Of a stretch of 19,451 bases of DNA, positions 1-13,545 are shown piece by piece. Each line of letters starts with the position of its first letter. Within the stretch, counting starts at the first letter, position 1. The stretch is taken from NCBI RefSeq assembly GCF_022376445.1, contig NW_025955590.1, positions 1 through 19,451 on the forward strand, in the 5' to 3' direction. Origin of the DNA: Fomitopsis serialis. Taxonomy: Eukaryota; Basidiomycota; Agaricomycetes; Polyporales; Fomitopsidaceae. A program made the translations under genes and the position numbers. The notes below the pieces were generated by a model. The model saw nothing but the letters and a program-made list of their open reading frames with translations. It searched no databases and was not told the origin of the DNA.

Positions 1-2616
<2,616 letters not shown>

Positions 2617-3379
2617 TGCGAGTGTTAGACGTGCAGAGTTAAGGCGGACTTGTGCTTGAATGAACATACCCATGTAACAGTTGATGTATTGCTGCATCGC
2701 TATTCACCATAGCCCTGCTAGCTGACAGGGGAGACAGCTGCGAACAACGGACCGCCTGCTGCGCGGAACTCGTGCTGTCCGAGTTCTACCTTTCGCTGGC
2801 AATGTGCTCTACTATCTCCGATGGGTCTTCGTGGTGTTCTCTTCGCGAGCAGAGCTGTGTCAAGGCAAATGTCGACGACCGATGTAAGTCCCCAACGCTG
2901 GGAAGCCTTCAAGCTCCAAATATTGCTTCATTTTGCAATGGTGTTCTTCCTTTACTCGATTGCAACTCCGTGATAGACTGACCGGCTCCGACGTTGACAT
3001 CTCACAGAACCTTGCAGTGTAGGCAAGTATGAGCTCGAGCGTTCTATGGCCATGACTCATCGTATAACGATGTGCTGACTTCTCGTCATGTCCCGAGCTG
3101 CGATACAGGTCATTGGCATCCATTCAAAATGATGATGCGAGGTGTTAGGGTCGACCAGAACCGGCGGCCACGGATAAATTGCGTAGCAATCCACGACATA
3201 TCAAGCTCCAGTCCAGAGGAGCCTACCGGAACAACGAGGGTACGTCACTGAAGTATAGCAGACAACTGACCGGCTTCAAGTTGACAGGCGTGAGTCCCTG
3301 AACCAGCGCCCTTGTATGTATGGGTACATAGCACAGCCGTGCGTTCTGGCTGGTGTAATCACTCATCACCCTGCTCGCC
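2617..3379. other. Intergenic, no gene recognised
   Basis: This 763-nt stretch lies between the GFS copy B stop and the arrestin-like start. It would hold the GFS 3' UTR and the promoter of the next gene. Open frames on both strands (for example 2772-2981 plus and 2860-3123 minus) are short and give no recognisable motif or splice continuity. I see no repeat or RNA gene. Confidence 0.5.
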
Positions 3380-4620
3380 ATGACTTCGACCTCGATCCAG
3401 TTGTTCGTCGAGAATCCGACATGCCACGTCGGAGAGACGGTTCGAGGCACTGTGACGTTGGATATCCCGACCCTGCAAGCTGAGAATGTAAACGAAGTAG
3501 TGCTTCGCATGACGGGCCTGCTCACGATGTGAGTGCCACATCTCTGTTACCTTTATATGTGTTCATTGACATCCATCTCAGCGGCTACACCGTAGGAGTC
3601 AACCCCCGGGTCCCCCGTATAGGGCGCATCTTCTACGTCAACAAGACACAAGAAGTATGGAAACGAGAAACAGAAGATGACTCTGCGTGCTCTGGCGTTT
3701 TCACGATGGAATTCAATTGGAGAATGTCGGATCGTGCGCCGCAGTCCGTTGAGACGAGCGAGAAGAATCCCGTCTGCTACGTCAGTATGGTATACCGCAT
3801 CGAAGCTGTGGGCGTCCGCCATGGATTGCTGCGGCGGAACAAACGTATCCGTCGCACGATTACTGTACTACCTCCAAACCCGATCGGTCAAATGGAACCG
3901 GATGCGCTCGAGCGACTTCGCCGAGGATGGGAAGGACCCTGGAGACAGATGGGAGTGAGCAAACACATCCGCAGGTTCTGGCTGTTGGGTGATAATGCAT
4001 ACGTGGAAATACTGGTGCGTCGCATGTGCACTAGGACTTCCGTGTCGTTGTTTCGGTGTCATCTGATTCTCAGTGCCCGGCGCTCCAGTTGGCCTGCCCC
4101 GAAAGAGTCTTGCCCATCGCGATTAATACCGACATACCGTTCAAGTTGATCGTCATTACTAAGAGCCAACCAGGGCCTTACAAGCCAGAGGAAGAGTCGT
4201 GGCCTCATCGCCCTGCAAAGCAGAGCGACATCCATTTCGCTAGGCATCAGATCGTCGACATAACCGTGCAGAACAGTCAGATCAGAGGGACTATCAAGCA
4301 GAGAGGTGGTACTCTGGCAAAACTGAAAATAGGAGACGTGGACTGGGAAAGACAGGCAAAGAAGTGGGAGGCGTATGAAGGCGGCGAAGGCAGATGGATT
4401 TCCACAACTGTCCTGAAGTCAAGCTTTCGGCAGGAGAGTCCTGATGCACATATCAGCCTGCAGCACACGGGTGGTCGGGCGGATATTGACGTTCAGGTAC
4501 GCGGACACGACTGGCAGTTACGTTGGACACAAGTCTCACTGTTTGTACCAGCACAACCTACACGTCAGAGTCCGCCTCGGTGTGATGCGTTGGCTGCGTG
4601 TAAACGTGCATTTGGCGTAA
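3380..4620 (+). CDS. Arrestin-like (alpha-arrestin fold) protein
   Basis: The four exons are 3380-3528, 3582-4014, 4074-4496 and 4552-4620, with phases matching, giving 357 residues. The N-terminus reads as the first strands of an arrestin_N domain, with FVENPTCHVGETVRGTVTL at residues 9-27. A strand pair around residue 121 (YRIEAVGVRHGLLRRNKRIR) is typical of fungal arrestin-like proteins. The second lobe begins near residue 195 with CPALQLACPERVLPIAINTD. The protein ends with a beta strand around HNLHVRVRL. In fungi this fold usually serves as an adaptor that recruits ubiquitin ligase to membrane transporters, but no PPxY ligase-binding motif is seen, so the role is open. An in-frame TAA at 3356-3358 supports the chosen ATG. 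The last intron and short terminal exon are the least certain part. It sits between the GFS and GMD genes with no evident biochemical link to them. Confidence 0.8.
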
Positions 4621-5301
4621 ACATCTTCGTGTAGCCCCGGAGCTATTGACTAATAGCCACAGTACCACGGTATCAGTTGGGCCAGACTACTTACTGTCTC
4701 CGAAGTTCGCGAACGCCTAGTCCTTCTGTGTTTCTCGAATTCTTCGTCCGTACTAACCTTCGCTTCTTACTCTATCGATGCGCCGTCCTGGACACTGGTG
4801 CGCGGAGACTGGGATATAATGACAGTACTTGTAGTGCTGTCCCACGAAGATAATACAAAGATGTGGTCACTACAGTGTGCATTCAACAAAGCCTCATTCA
4901 CATTATATTCTCGTAGCCGTACAATGCGCAAGGATAGCACCGCCGTCGTTAGTGAAAATCGAGAAATATTAAACGAGCGTCGAGCGAGTCACGTGCCTAT
5001 TTCCTGGAGAGCTCGTCGCCGTCGGACACAGCGAGCACATCGTCTACTCTCACCACCACCACCACCCACACCAACGAGCTCCCAATCTCCTCCTCGCCTC
5101 CTGTCCTGTTCGCCTCCTTTTCGCCTCCGCCATATCCTCATCTAGCCCTCGCCCCTGCTCCTGAGCGTCCCTGAGCCCGGGATCAAGATATCCTCCGACT
5201 CTTCTTCCGCGTCTACTTCGCGCGCGGTTAGCAAAATCCGCAATATATACATATACACATCTGACAGCTTGCAGTCCAACCAGCCTTCTTCTCTCCCCGT
5301 C
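4621..5301 (+). promoter_or_regulatory. Spacer with the GMD promoter
   Basis: This 681-nt stretch lies between the arrestin-like stop and the GMD ATG. Visible elements are an E-box type CACGTG at 4990-4995, a CACC/ACC run at 5051-5066 within a C/T-rich tract (about 5040-5130), and a TATATA at 5244-5249, 58 nt before the ATG. The order (pyrimidine tract, TATA-like element, start) fits a fungal promoter. Which protein binds the CACGTG is unknown. No gene was recognised. Confidence 0.5.
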
Positions 5302-7195
5302 ATGTCGACCTCTCAGATTGCAGACGTTCCGACACCGTTCTCGCCGCTCTTGAAGCTGAACTTGCCTTCGCCTGCGGAGTATAGAAAGCGCAAGGTTGCG
5401 CTCATCTCTGGTGCGCACAATGTCTCTATGAGTCGAGTTACGTGCTCATGTCTCTTCCCGCCGTCAGGTATCACTGGACAGGATGGGTCGTATCTGTGAG
5501 TGTTCCTCTGTCTTCTCTCCCCCAGGAGGCTCGTGTGACATGCACCTCGTACGACAAACGCTTCTACATACCGCGCATCTGCCTCTCAGGCGACGGGGTC
5601 CTGTCCGGCAGTCGTCGACTAGCGGGCATGCGCAGGGCACGATCTGTGGAGCACTTGCGAGCTCATCACGGCTATCTCGGTTATCCTCAGACTCGCGGCG
5701 TGCACACACCCTGACTTCCGCGCAACTTCCGCGTCGCTCCGAGATGACTGGAAGTGCGTCGTCGCCTTCGAGCGCGGTCGTTTGTTGGCACCGTTCTGGT
5801 TAGCACATCTGTGCCTGCATGATCATGGGCGCCCAGACGCTAGATTAGCGCACCGATCGAGGATGCAGCCCGTGTACTCGATCGAAGTCATCTAACTTGG
5901 CGCAAAAGACAGTAATCCCTGTTGGCGAATTGCACGGGGAGCGCATTCGACTATTGTTCTCATCTTCCTTAAACTGTTGTCTCACTCTGCAATGCTTTCA
6001 GGACGGAGTTGCTACTCTCAAAGGGATACGAGGTACACGGCATCATCCGGCGATCGTCGAGCTTCAACACGAGTCGGCTGCACCACTTATACGAAGACCA
6101 GCACGAGCGGCCGAACAAGTTCAAACTGCACTACGGCGACCTCAGCGACAGCACGAACCTCGTGTACATCATTGCGCAGGTGCAGCCGACAGAGGTGTAC
6201 AATCTCGGCGCGCAGTCGCACGTCAAGGTCTCGTTCGAGATGGCGGAGTATACGGGCGACGTGGATGGGCTGGGCACGCTGCGGCTGCTGGACGCGATCC
6301 GGACGTGCGGACTCGAGCGCCACGTGCGCTTCTACCAGGCGTCGACGTCTGAGCTCTACGGCAAAGTCGTCGAAACGCCGCAGAGCGAGACGACGCCGTT
6401 CTACCCGCGCAGCCCGTACGGCGTCGCGAAGCTGTACGCGTTCTGGATCACGAAGAACTACCGCGAGGCGTACGGCATGTACGCGTGCAACGGCATCCTC
6501 TTCAACCACGAGAGCCCCCGCCGTGGCAGGACGTTCGTCACCCGCAAAATTTCGCGTGCCGCGGCGGATATCTCGCTCGGCAAGCAGTCGTGTCTCTACC
6601 TTGGTAACATCGACGCCCAGCGTGACTGGGGCCATGGTGAGATCTGTGCTCTCTATCGCCCTGCGCTGACGCTCACTGCGGACATCGGATAGCCGCTGAC
6701 TATGTCGAGGGCATGTGGCGCATGCTCCAGCAAGACACGCCCGACGACTTCGTCCTCGCCACGGGCGAGATGCACCCTGTGCGCGAATTCGTCGAGAAGG
6801 CCTTCGGAATACTCGGCATGAATATCCAGTGAGTCTTCGTTACCATCTTCCTCCTTCACGCAAGCCGCTATTCGGTCGCCTCGCTCACGTACTCTCCTAT
6901 AGATGGCGTGGCTCCGGAACCGAAGAGGAGGGTGTGGACACGAAGACTGGCAAGGTCGTCGTTAAGGTGGACTCGCGGTACTTCCGTCCCGCTGAAGTCG
7001 AGTATGTGTTTTCCCCGCATGTGGAACCGTCAGTTGAATCCTTTTCGCACCGTCTCCAGGCTCTTGCTCGGCAATCCCGCGAAAGCCGAGAAGCTTCTCG
7101 GGTGGAGGCGCAAGGTTAACTTCGACTCGCTTGTGAAGGAGATGGTCGAGGCTGACCTGAAGGCGGCGGGTTCGCTCGTGGAGGACCAGAACTAA
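5302..7195 (+). CDS. GDP-mannose 4,6-dehydratase (GMD)
   Basis: Catalyses GDP-D-mannose to GDP-4-keto-6-deoxy-D-mannose, the first committed step to GDP-L-fucose; cytosolic, NADP-dependent extended SDR enzyme. The exons are 5302-5410, 5468-5495, 6002-6636, 6693-6828, 6903-7001 and 7060-7195. They join cleanly into 380 residues (animal GMD is about 370). The glycine loop [14 protein letters not shown] spans residues 33-46 and is split by intron 1. [23 protein letters not shown] and [12 protein letters not shown] (Thr161, Glu163) follow, then [16 protein letters not shown] (catalytic Tyr185, Lys189), [18 protein letters not shown] and the C-terminal [10 protein letters not shown]. The first ~30 residues before the Rossmann strand are a fungal extension. 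Introns 1, 3, 4 and 5 are 56-74 nt, but intron 2 is 506 nt. With the two GFS genes nearby it completes the de novo GDP-fucose route. Identification is very secure. Confidence 0.97.
5496..6001 (+). other. Unusually long intron 2 of the GMD gene
   Basis: The donor GTGAGT at 5496 and the acceptor CTTTCAG ending at 6001 are both strong. The flanking exons join in frame across GSYL and [13 protein letters not shown], exactly as in other GMD proteins, so no coding exon is missing. At 506 nt it is roughly ten times the other introns here. It contains several short open frames but nothing I recognise as a gene or RNA. Confidence 0.75.
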
Positions 7196-7789
7196 GCTTG
7201 ACGTATCTGCTGTGTGAGACGGCGTCGTCATCTAGCCGTGACATTGATTCCTGAATACAATCACTAATGCAGCGCACGTCGTATACCATATAGACTGCAA
7301 ACTGTACCCATGTATATCAACTGATTATCGCCTCCAGTTTGTTCAGTCGCGACCGGATTGCGCGGCCCTAGTCAAGCTGTCCATCGATGCACTCGCTTGT
7401 GCCAGGGCCGCATCCCATAGCATTTAGCATGGGCGATGCTACTGGTGTCCGCTAGTCGAGTGCGCGGATAGCTGTCTCATGCATTCCGAATCGATGCGTA
7501 CGATCCAGCTGACTCGAGTGCGAGCCTCACCGGAGCTGCGACTCGGACACGTTCAGTGATGGAACGTTTGGGGGTGCGAACCCAGAACTAGATGATAGGC
7601 TTTGTCTTGACGAGCCTGTCCTTGAATGTTTCGCAGCGCCCCTGCGAGGTCTCATAATTATTACTGGCGTCCCCGTATACGAAGCTAGATGGACGGTGGC
7701 ACAGTGGCAACCTCACTCTTGGCCAGTCTAAAAGCAACTTGGGTGTCGTTGTGCCCATGTCAGAATCTACAGTATGATTTGACAGATCT
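7196..7789. other. Convergent 3' spacer between GMD and the M20 gene
   Basis: This 594-nt stretch lies between the stop codons of two convergent genes and should contain both 3' UTRs and polyadenylation regions. No open frame with recognisable content, no tRNA and no long repeat was found. Confidence 0.5.
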
Positions 7790-9795
7790 TCAGCTATGTG
7801 CTCGCTGCCGTAAGGCGCGGTCAGCCTCGTATGTTTCCCTCACCTGAGATGATTTAGCGTAAAACATATATTTCCCATCTTGGGAAACACTCGCACCTTG
7901 AACCAGAACTCCGCATCATCTAGTAGGCGTACTGCAGTCGCAGCTAGTGCCTTCGCAACATCAAGGGTGACTTTGTGCGCCGCATCGCTCGCGGCCGAAT
8001 CCGCGAATGCTATGGTGTGGTTGCCTCCGTTCTCGACAGTTGGGATGGCTGATGAGATTTATGAAGCGCGACTGATCTACGAGGATGAGCTGCATCGCTC
8101 ACCGAATGATGGGTGCAATGCGGGCAAAGCTTTCGGGTTTCTGTTTGAACAATGGGCTGTCGATCATGACGAAGACGTACCATAGGTGACATTGCCCTGC
8201 ATCAAAGACGCGTCGTCAGCACCATGCCGATGTTGTTACATACACTACTCACAAAGTCCGTCGATGCGCTTTGTATGCCATATCCATACGTAACTGAGCC
8301 ATATCTGCTCCGGAAGACATTTGCAAAGTCGTCTCCTGTCAGGAAGTGGTGATGAGATGAGCTCGGGCCCTGAGCGTATCTGATTCGGGATCCTCGCACC
8401 TAGCGCTTTATTTTGCCGCAGATCATACGTCGCCCCCGCAATCTTGACGTTTTCATTACAAGCGGTCGCGATTGCAGCCCCCCTAGTCACAATTTTCACA
8501 TCCGATTCAGACGAGCGAGAAGAGACCTACTTGAAGCAGGGTATAACACGCTGCGTAGACGCTTCCATCTCTGCTCTCGTAGGCGCGCGAACGTACCATC
8601 TGAACAAAGGTTCGGTCAGGCTCCGAGTCAGTCGTTCGTTGTAGCTGCCTTACACCATCTTCGCGTAGTCAGGGATGACTGCATGAAACGCTGTCAGTGA
8701 CCCAGCATTTATCATACGAGTCTGGATGCATACTGTTGGGCGTCCAGTCTTTTCCGATGAAGATGCCATGCACACGATGGGTAGGTAATAGCTGTTGCCG
8801 CAGCATGGAGATACTGTTATACGCCGACACGGCTGCATCCACGGCATTCTGTCCTTCCCAAGGAGAGAGCGCTGCATGCGCCCTGTGAACGCAGCATTCA
8901 GCGAGTAGATGAATACAATGCACCCGAGGACTGACGTGTGCCCGTGAAACTCGACTTCCAGAATTTGACGCGCGAGACAGCTGCTCAGTGCAGCTGAGTG
9001 TTTCGGGCCAGGAGCGGGGTGACACCTGTGCAACTACGTCAGGCCGCAGCGTCTAGAAGGAGATTATCACTGACATGACGCAGGCGTCCATCCCTTCGTA
9101 TGCACCTTTCTCGAGGAGTACTCCCTTGCCTGCTCCGCCTTCCTCGGCTGGAAAGCAAATCGGCCTCGTAAGTAAGTGCATTCCGATGCTGTGGATCCGT
9201 GTCCCGAACTCACCTGGAGTGCCCAGCAAGACGACTGTCCCAGGGATGTCGAACTTCTCAAGGGCAGCTCCGATTGCTAGAGCTACGGCGACCCCAGCGA
9301 TAGCGATGAGATTGTGTCCACATGCGTGACCCACACCAGGGAGAGCGTCCATCTCGGAGTTGACGCCAACGGTACGGCCGCCTGTCCCATGCGTGAATTT
9401 TGCCTCCCAGGCCGTAGGCAGCAGATGATGTTCAGTTACTTCCCACTTCTTCCGCTGCATGAAGTCCACCAGAATGTCGTGAGCATGGCTGCGGCCGCTT
9501 TAGTAATCGTCTTCGCCCAATGTGAAATGGAGAAAACACTCACTGTTCCTCCCACCGGACTTCAGGATGATCTTCAAAATGTATGAGTCGATTATGAAGC
9601 CGGATGATTCAAGCGAGGCTCACCGTGAATGTCTAGGCTGAGCGCGCGTAGCTCATCGTTCAGAGATGCAATAGTCTGCTCTATGGCGTCAAGGATCTCG
9701 GGCCTGTATGTAGTTTCCCCGGTGCCCTGGGGGTCAGTTAAAAGATCGTCTCTATGCCATAATGCTGCAGGGTCGGTAGTGTCCTGTCCGCACAT
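7790..9795 (-). CDS. M20-family amidohydrolase, PM20D2/aminoacylase-1-like
   Basis: A metal-dependent amidohydrolase or dipeptidase of peptidase family M20; the exact amide substrate is unknown. The fourteen minus-strand exons are 9795-9624, 9571-9544, 9497-9214, 9147-9075, 9025-8936, 8882-8734, 8678-8654, 8599-8531, 8482-8400, 8335-8253, 8196-8181, 8129-8103, 8048-7897 and 7843-7790. All phases agree, giving 434 residues. Family landmarks are LSLDIHDHPEVRWEEH (52-67), the SEMDALPGVGHACGHN metal and active-site region (114-129, Asp117 and His128), GTPAEEGGAGKG with the Glu163-Glu164 pair, and MCHPAPGPKHSAAL. Further landmarks are AHAALSPWEGQNAVDAAV, THRVHGIFIGKDWTPN, IIPDYAKMVWYVRAPT, TYDLRQNKAL, STDFGNVTY and NHTIAFADSAASDAAH. 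The start is the ATG just upstream of the first conserved helix; the frame stays open further upstream, so a longer N-terminus is possible. Several exons are tiny (16-28 nt). Gene identity is strong at family level only. Confidence 0.9.
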
Positions 9796-10282
9796 CGCGA
9801 GCAAATGGCAGGGACAATTCAAGGTGTGTCTCGTGCGACGCGGCGTAGACTGTAAAGCCACATGTGTGTAACACGGCTTGACTCGATGCCATGAGTTCAA
9901 CAAGATAAGACACGCCGAAGGAGTTCCGACTCTAGAAAGGCAAGCAAGCCGTCCCACGATCGATCAGGCCATGGCCAAATGGACTGGAGAATGATCAATG
10001 AAGTTGTTGCCGCAGCTTGAGTTGAGTATGCATCCTTGTCACTTCGGCTGCGAATAGGATGCTTAGGTCACCGATAGACAGAGAGCTACTTGCTTCGATA
10101 ATAGGTGCGGTGCGTTTACGACTCAACTTGTGTTATGTGCGCGGAGTACTTCCCACATAGGTAAGTTGTGCGCAAGTACGATCGTAGCCGGCACCTCGGT
10201 TCTGACCTCGGCTTCCGTGTGCCCTGACAGGACAAGCGAGTACACAGTTCTTGGAGTCACAGCACTCCAGACAGCAGAGACA
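9796..10282. promoter_or_regulatory. Spacer: cyclin 3' flank and M20 promoter
   Basis: This 487-nt stretch lies between the cyclin stop and the M20 start, both genes being on the minus strand. It should carry the cyclin 3' UTR and the M20 promoter. The M20 exon 1 frame remains open to about 9957 but shows no family similarity there. No clear TATA box, repeat or RNA gene was recognised. Confidence 0.4.
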
Positions 10283-13154
10283 TCACGGAGCAGACCTCAG
10301 CCAAAATCGACAGTACCGCACATCGGCCTTACTTATCGTCAACAAGATGACCAAACCAAGAATTAGCTCGTGACACACCTCCGTGTATCCGAGAAGCTCC
10401 TGCATGTCCATCTTGAGGTTGTGGATCGCCTTCGAGGCTTTTCTCCTGAGGTCTTCGTTGCGATCCTTGCGTATGAGACTGCCTGCGCCGGTGCTTGGCC
10501 TGCGTCTGCTATTGAATGCGTTCGACGATTGTAATTTGACCTTGTAACGCTCGATGAGCACGTCGACGCAGCCGTCGATGAGCGCGCAGACTGTAAGCAG
10601 AGAAGTAGGGAAGCGGAGGATGCCTGGCTCTGATGAAGCGGCTTATATCAGCACCGGGGCGCGGATACGTCGCGCAATGCGACCAGGCCAATGCAGTTGA
10701 CGTACGCATGAACGCTTCCAGCAGTATGGCCCACGTCTCCTCTTGCGCCGTCTCCCACCCCTTGTCGAAAGCGAGTAAGGTCCGTAAGCTCGGCAACGCG
10801 AGCCAGAGGTCCTGCAGATACTGTCCCGGCGTGACACAGCCTACCGAGTGAGACAGTGCACCCAGGATATCACACTGCGCGACCTAAAACATCGGAGTAG
10901 TGAGCTTCGCCTGTCATGAAGTTGACCATTGTGTGGCTCAGTCAACAGAGCTCACCTCGAGGTCATCGTAGGACATTGAATGAGGAGCCAGCATGCCAAA
11001 CTCGCGCGCTGGGATCAGGTAATGCGGCGGGAAGACATCGCGGTGGAACTACAATATGACATTCAGCACCGGCGATCCTCAGGTCGAAAGCTCCACTTAC
11101 CTTGACGCTCAATACAACACACGCGACGGCACAATCCCAGATGATAGGCTCGCGTCCGTCGTGGAGAAGCAACGCTTCCTCAGTCAACGAGTACAAGCCC
11201 GGTCCGGAGACACTCCTGGGCGATGCAGAGCGTGTAGCCCCGGCTCCCAAGTTGTGAAAGTAGCGGGTGAACAGCTGGGCAGCGTGCCAGCGCGTCTCCG
11301 AAGAGTCTTGAAGTTGCCCGTAGAGATCGCTGCGGACGCGCGTCGGCTGGTTACTGATATCTGGGAGGACCTACCGTATTCGTGAGCGGCAGCAAGCAGG
11401 ACGGTGGCAGAGACTGACTTCGAGGATCCAGTCTACGCATTCCACACGTACGTCCTCGTCGATACCGAGAACGATCTCGTCTGCTTGGGCGAACCTGCTT
11501 TTGACCGAGCCATCCTCCGAGCCGATGTCGCTAACAGAGCCGTCGCGCTGCTTTGAGAGTATCATCGTGCGTTCAGGTTCTTCGCTGCTATCTGGCAGCT
11601 CTGTGTTCCTCCCTCGTTCGGTGTCAGCAGTGTCATCAACGGTCGCCTCACCCTCTCGGCCTCGCGACCGGCCCTTGCAGGCGCTCTCTTCCATACACAA
11701 GAGCCTGTCCGCTCTTCGCTCTACGTTTTCTCTTTCCATCAGGACCCGAATCCGGCGCTCGGCGGCCTCCTCCTCGTTGAACGGAGCGCGTGGGATCTCC
11801 TCGAACGGAGGAGGCGCTACGATCGGCAGCGGTACAGGAAGAGGCGACCTGGGAGGTGTTGCGATGGGACCCGGTAGCCCGCGTCGGCGAGGAGCCCGAA
11901 CAGGTGTAGTGGGCTCCGTCGGGACATACGAATAGGGAGTACAAGAGGTCCAGCTGCAAGTTTCGTCGTCTTCATCTTCCTTGATGGGAGTAAGGGGCTG
12001 GCGGCAGTCTGGACCCTCGCCCGTATCGGGCCTCGGAGTCTGTGAAGCTCGCCGGTGAGATTAACATGCGGAGGATGTAGGAATATGCGCACACTGAGGT
12101 CGGTCGAATCGCGCGCGCACGACGCTTCTTCGCTCCGCAAGGAGTCCGCGCGTCGCAGACTAGCGGCACGGTGCGCATACATGCGGCGTTTCGGCAAGAA
12201 TCTGTCGGCTCCTCCTTGGACGTCGCCGCGCTGCTTGGACGCAGAAACTGCCGACGACTTGCGAGAGAAAACCCTTGAGCGAGTCGAGAATTCGGGAGGA
12301 TCGTCATGCAGGCAGTCATACTTGCTACGTTTTCTTTGTGGTCCAGATACTACTGGGGACTCCAGGTCTGCAGAACGTCGATCATCTGGACAAGAGGCAT
12401 CACAATCCACTGGCTCTGAAGAATGAGGGTCGAGGGGACGCTTTCCTAGCTTCGGAGAGATAGAGCTTGACCGCTTCGCACTAGGATCCACAGAAAGCAC
12501 AGAGGACTGCATATATGCGCTCTTGAATCCCTCAGTCTCGGCTCCAGGCTCTTCAGAGTGACTGTATGCACTTGGAAAAGAGATGTTGGTATCGGAAGTC
12601 TGCGACCAGCCAGAGTCAGAGCCCAGTGCAGCAGAATCAGAGTCCGAGAAGTAGGCCCAGTAATCAGGAGAGCAGACATCTTGTTCGACGTTGTTGCCTG
12701 TTACAGAGTGAAGTATACGAAGCACGTTAGAACCCACACGGACGAGAGGTTGGCGTGCGTCGGCTTGGTCTTCGTGACAAGCAGACGCCTGAGAGTGCAG
12801 AGAGCAGGTATTGCTGCCCGCACCGCCGGCCGAGCCGAATTGTTCGGTGAAGTTGGTATGCGCTATGTCGACGGAAGGGGGTGTCCTGTTCTCGCCATCG
12901 TAGCTGCCGTTTGCTCCCTGAGTAGCCCCATCGGGGTTGGCGTTATAATTTGACACCGCAGATGCAGCTCTTCGCAGTGAGCGCTCTCGCGCAACAGTGA
13001 GCAACAGTTCGTGAAGACGGTTTGCAAAGCTTGTATGAGTCGATGTAGGGCTGGACAAGTGATCTGGCGGTTGGCTTTCCGTATCCTGTGGTGTCTCGTG
13101 CTCGGTAATCGAGGAACCTACATCCTGAGATTCTTTGATCCATCCAGTGTCCAT
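10283..13154 (-). CDS. Large cyclin-box protein
   Basis: Cyclin-like regulatory protein, presumably a cyclin-dependent kinase partner. The exons are 13154-12093, 12039-11419, 11370-11101, 11048-10956, 10883-10706, 10623-10379 and 10327-10283. All phases agree, giving 837 residues from the ATG at 13154. The first ~545 residues are Ser/Asp/Glu-rich and probably disordered, with a basic stretch RKRSK at 274-278 that could direct nuclear import. A proline-rich segment follows (around 12000-11760). The cyclin box starts at VRVECVDWILE (551-561) and continues with LYGQLQDSSETRWHAAQLF, WDCAVACVVLSVKFHRDVF and FGMLAPHSMSYDDLE, then CDILGALSHSVG and FPTSLLTVCALIDGC. The true start may lie upstream: a frame beginning at an ATG at 13465 (MELTTDSYADTM) also looks coding, but no clean splice joins it. 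The cyclin class is not resolved. Confidence 0.75.
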
Positions 13155-13465
13155 GGAATCGGATTCAGGCAAGGCTATATGCGCTGCTGTGTTGTGGACG
13201 AAGGAACGAAGACTGCGCGAGACGTCGAAGGGACATTGAACCGGTGTGAGTCTGCCCTGGCTCCGCAAGCATTGTGTTCAGGCGGGGTTGCCACAAGAGG
13301 CGAAGAAAACATTGGCGAGCTAGAAGCAGGACCGACTTCAAAATCTTCTGAGACGAGAAGTGCAGATTCGTCGACGCTAGCACTATCAGAGTCAGTGTCG
13401 TCCGGATCCTGAGCATTGAGAGAAGAGCGCATTGTATCGGCATAAGAATCAGTCGTGAGTTCCAT
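13155..13465 (-). other. Probable 5' coding extension of the cyclin gene, joint unresolved
   Basis: On the minus strand an ATG at 13465-13463 opens a frame of Asp/Ser-rich sequence (DDTDSDSASVDESALLV) that matches the composition of the cyclin gene's N-terminal region. It runs into a TAG near 13175. The main cyclin frame is open back to about 13270 but has no ATG before 13154. The two frames differ by one missing base. Possible donors (for example the G|GTCCTG within about 13330-13345) leave the intron choice ambiguous. Either an unrecognised intron or a single-base deletion joins them. Confidence 0.4.
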
Positions 13466-13515
13466 ACTGGGTAACAGCCTGAGTAGAACCAGTTGAACGT
13501 GGATATCTGAGTGAC

Positions 13516-13545
13516 GGAGGAGGAGGAGGAGGAGGAGGAGGAGGA
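13516..13545. repeat. (GGA)10 microsatellite
   Basis: Ten perfect GGA units, that is (TCC)10 on the cyclin coding strand. It lies about 50 nt upstream of the upstream cyclin ATG (13465), so it is probably in its promoter or 5' UTR. On the minus strand it translates to a leucine run that inflates a spurious open frame. Confidence 0.9.

Noticed and set aside
3529..4149. 206-codon uninterrupted frame as a single-exon gene
   Set aside because: The first and last parts are intron sequence; the conserved arrestin strands require the exons at 3380-3528 and 4074-4496 in other frames.
6087..6635. 182-codon minus-strand open frame
   Set aside because: Antisense shadow of GMD exon 3, rich in Arg, Val and Ala, with no recognisable motif.
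5977..6669. 230-codon Arg/Ser/Thr-rich open frame on the plus strand
   Set aside because: It is a frame shadow of GMD exon 3, which carries all the family motifs; the Arg/Ser/Thr bias is what a shifted GC-rich coding frame produces.
7561..7600. tRNA T-loop-like GGTTCGCACC on the minus strand
   Set aside because: The stem pairs only about 4 bp, and no matching D-arm, anticodon arm or acceptor stem is found upstream.
11817..12092. Continuation of the large cyclin open frame beyond 12093
   Set aside because: After the donor at 12092 the frame loses the Ser/Pro-rich composition, while a 53-nt intron leads in phase to the exon that ends in the cyclin-box start.
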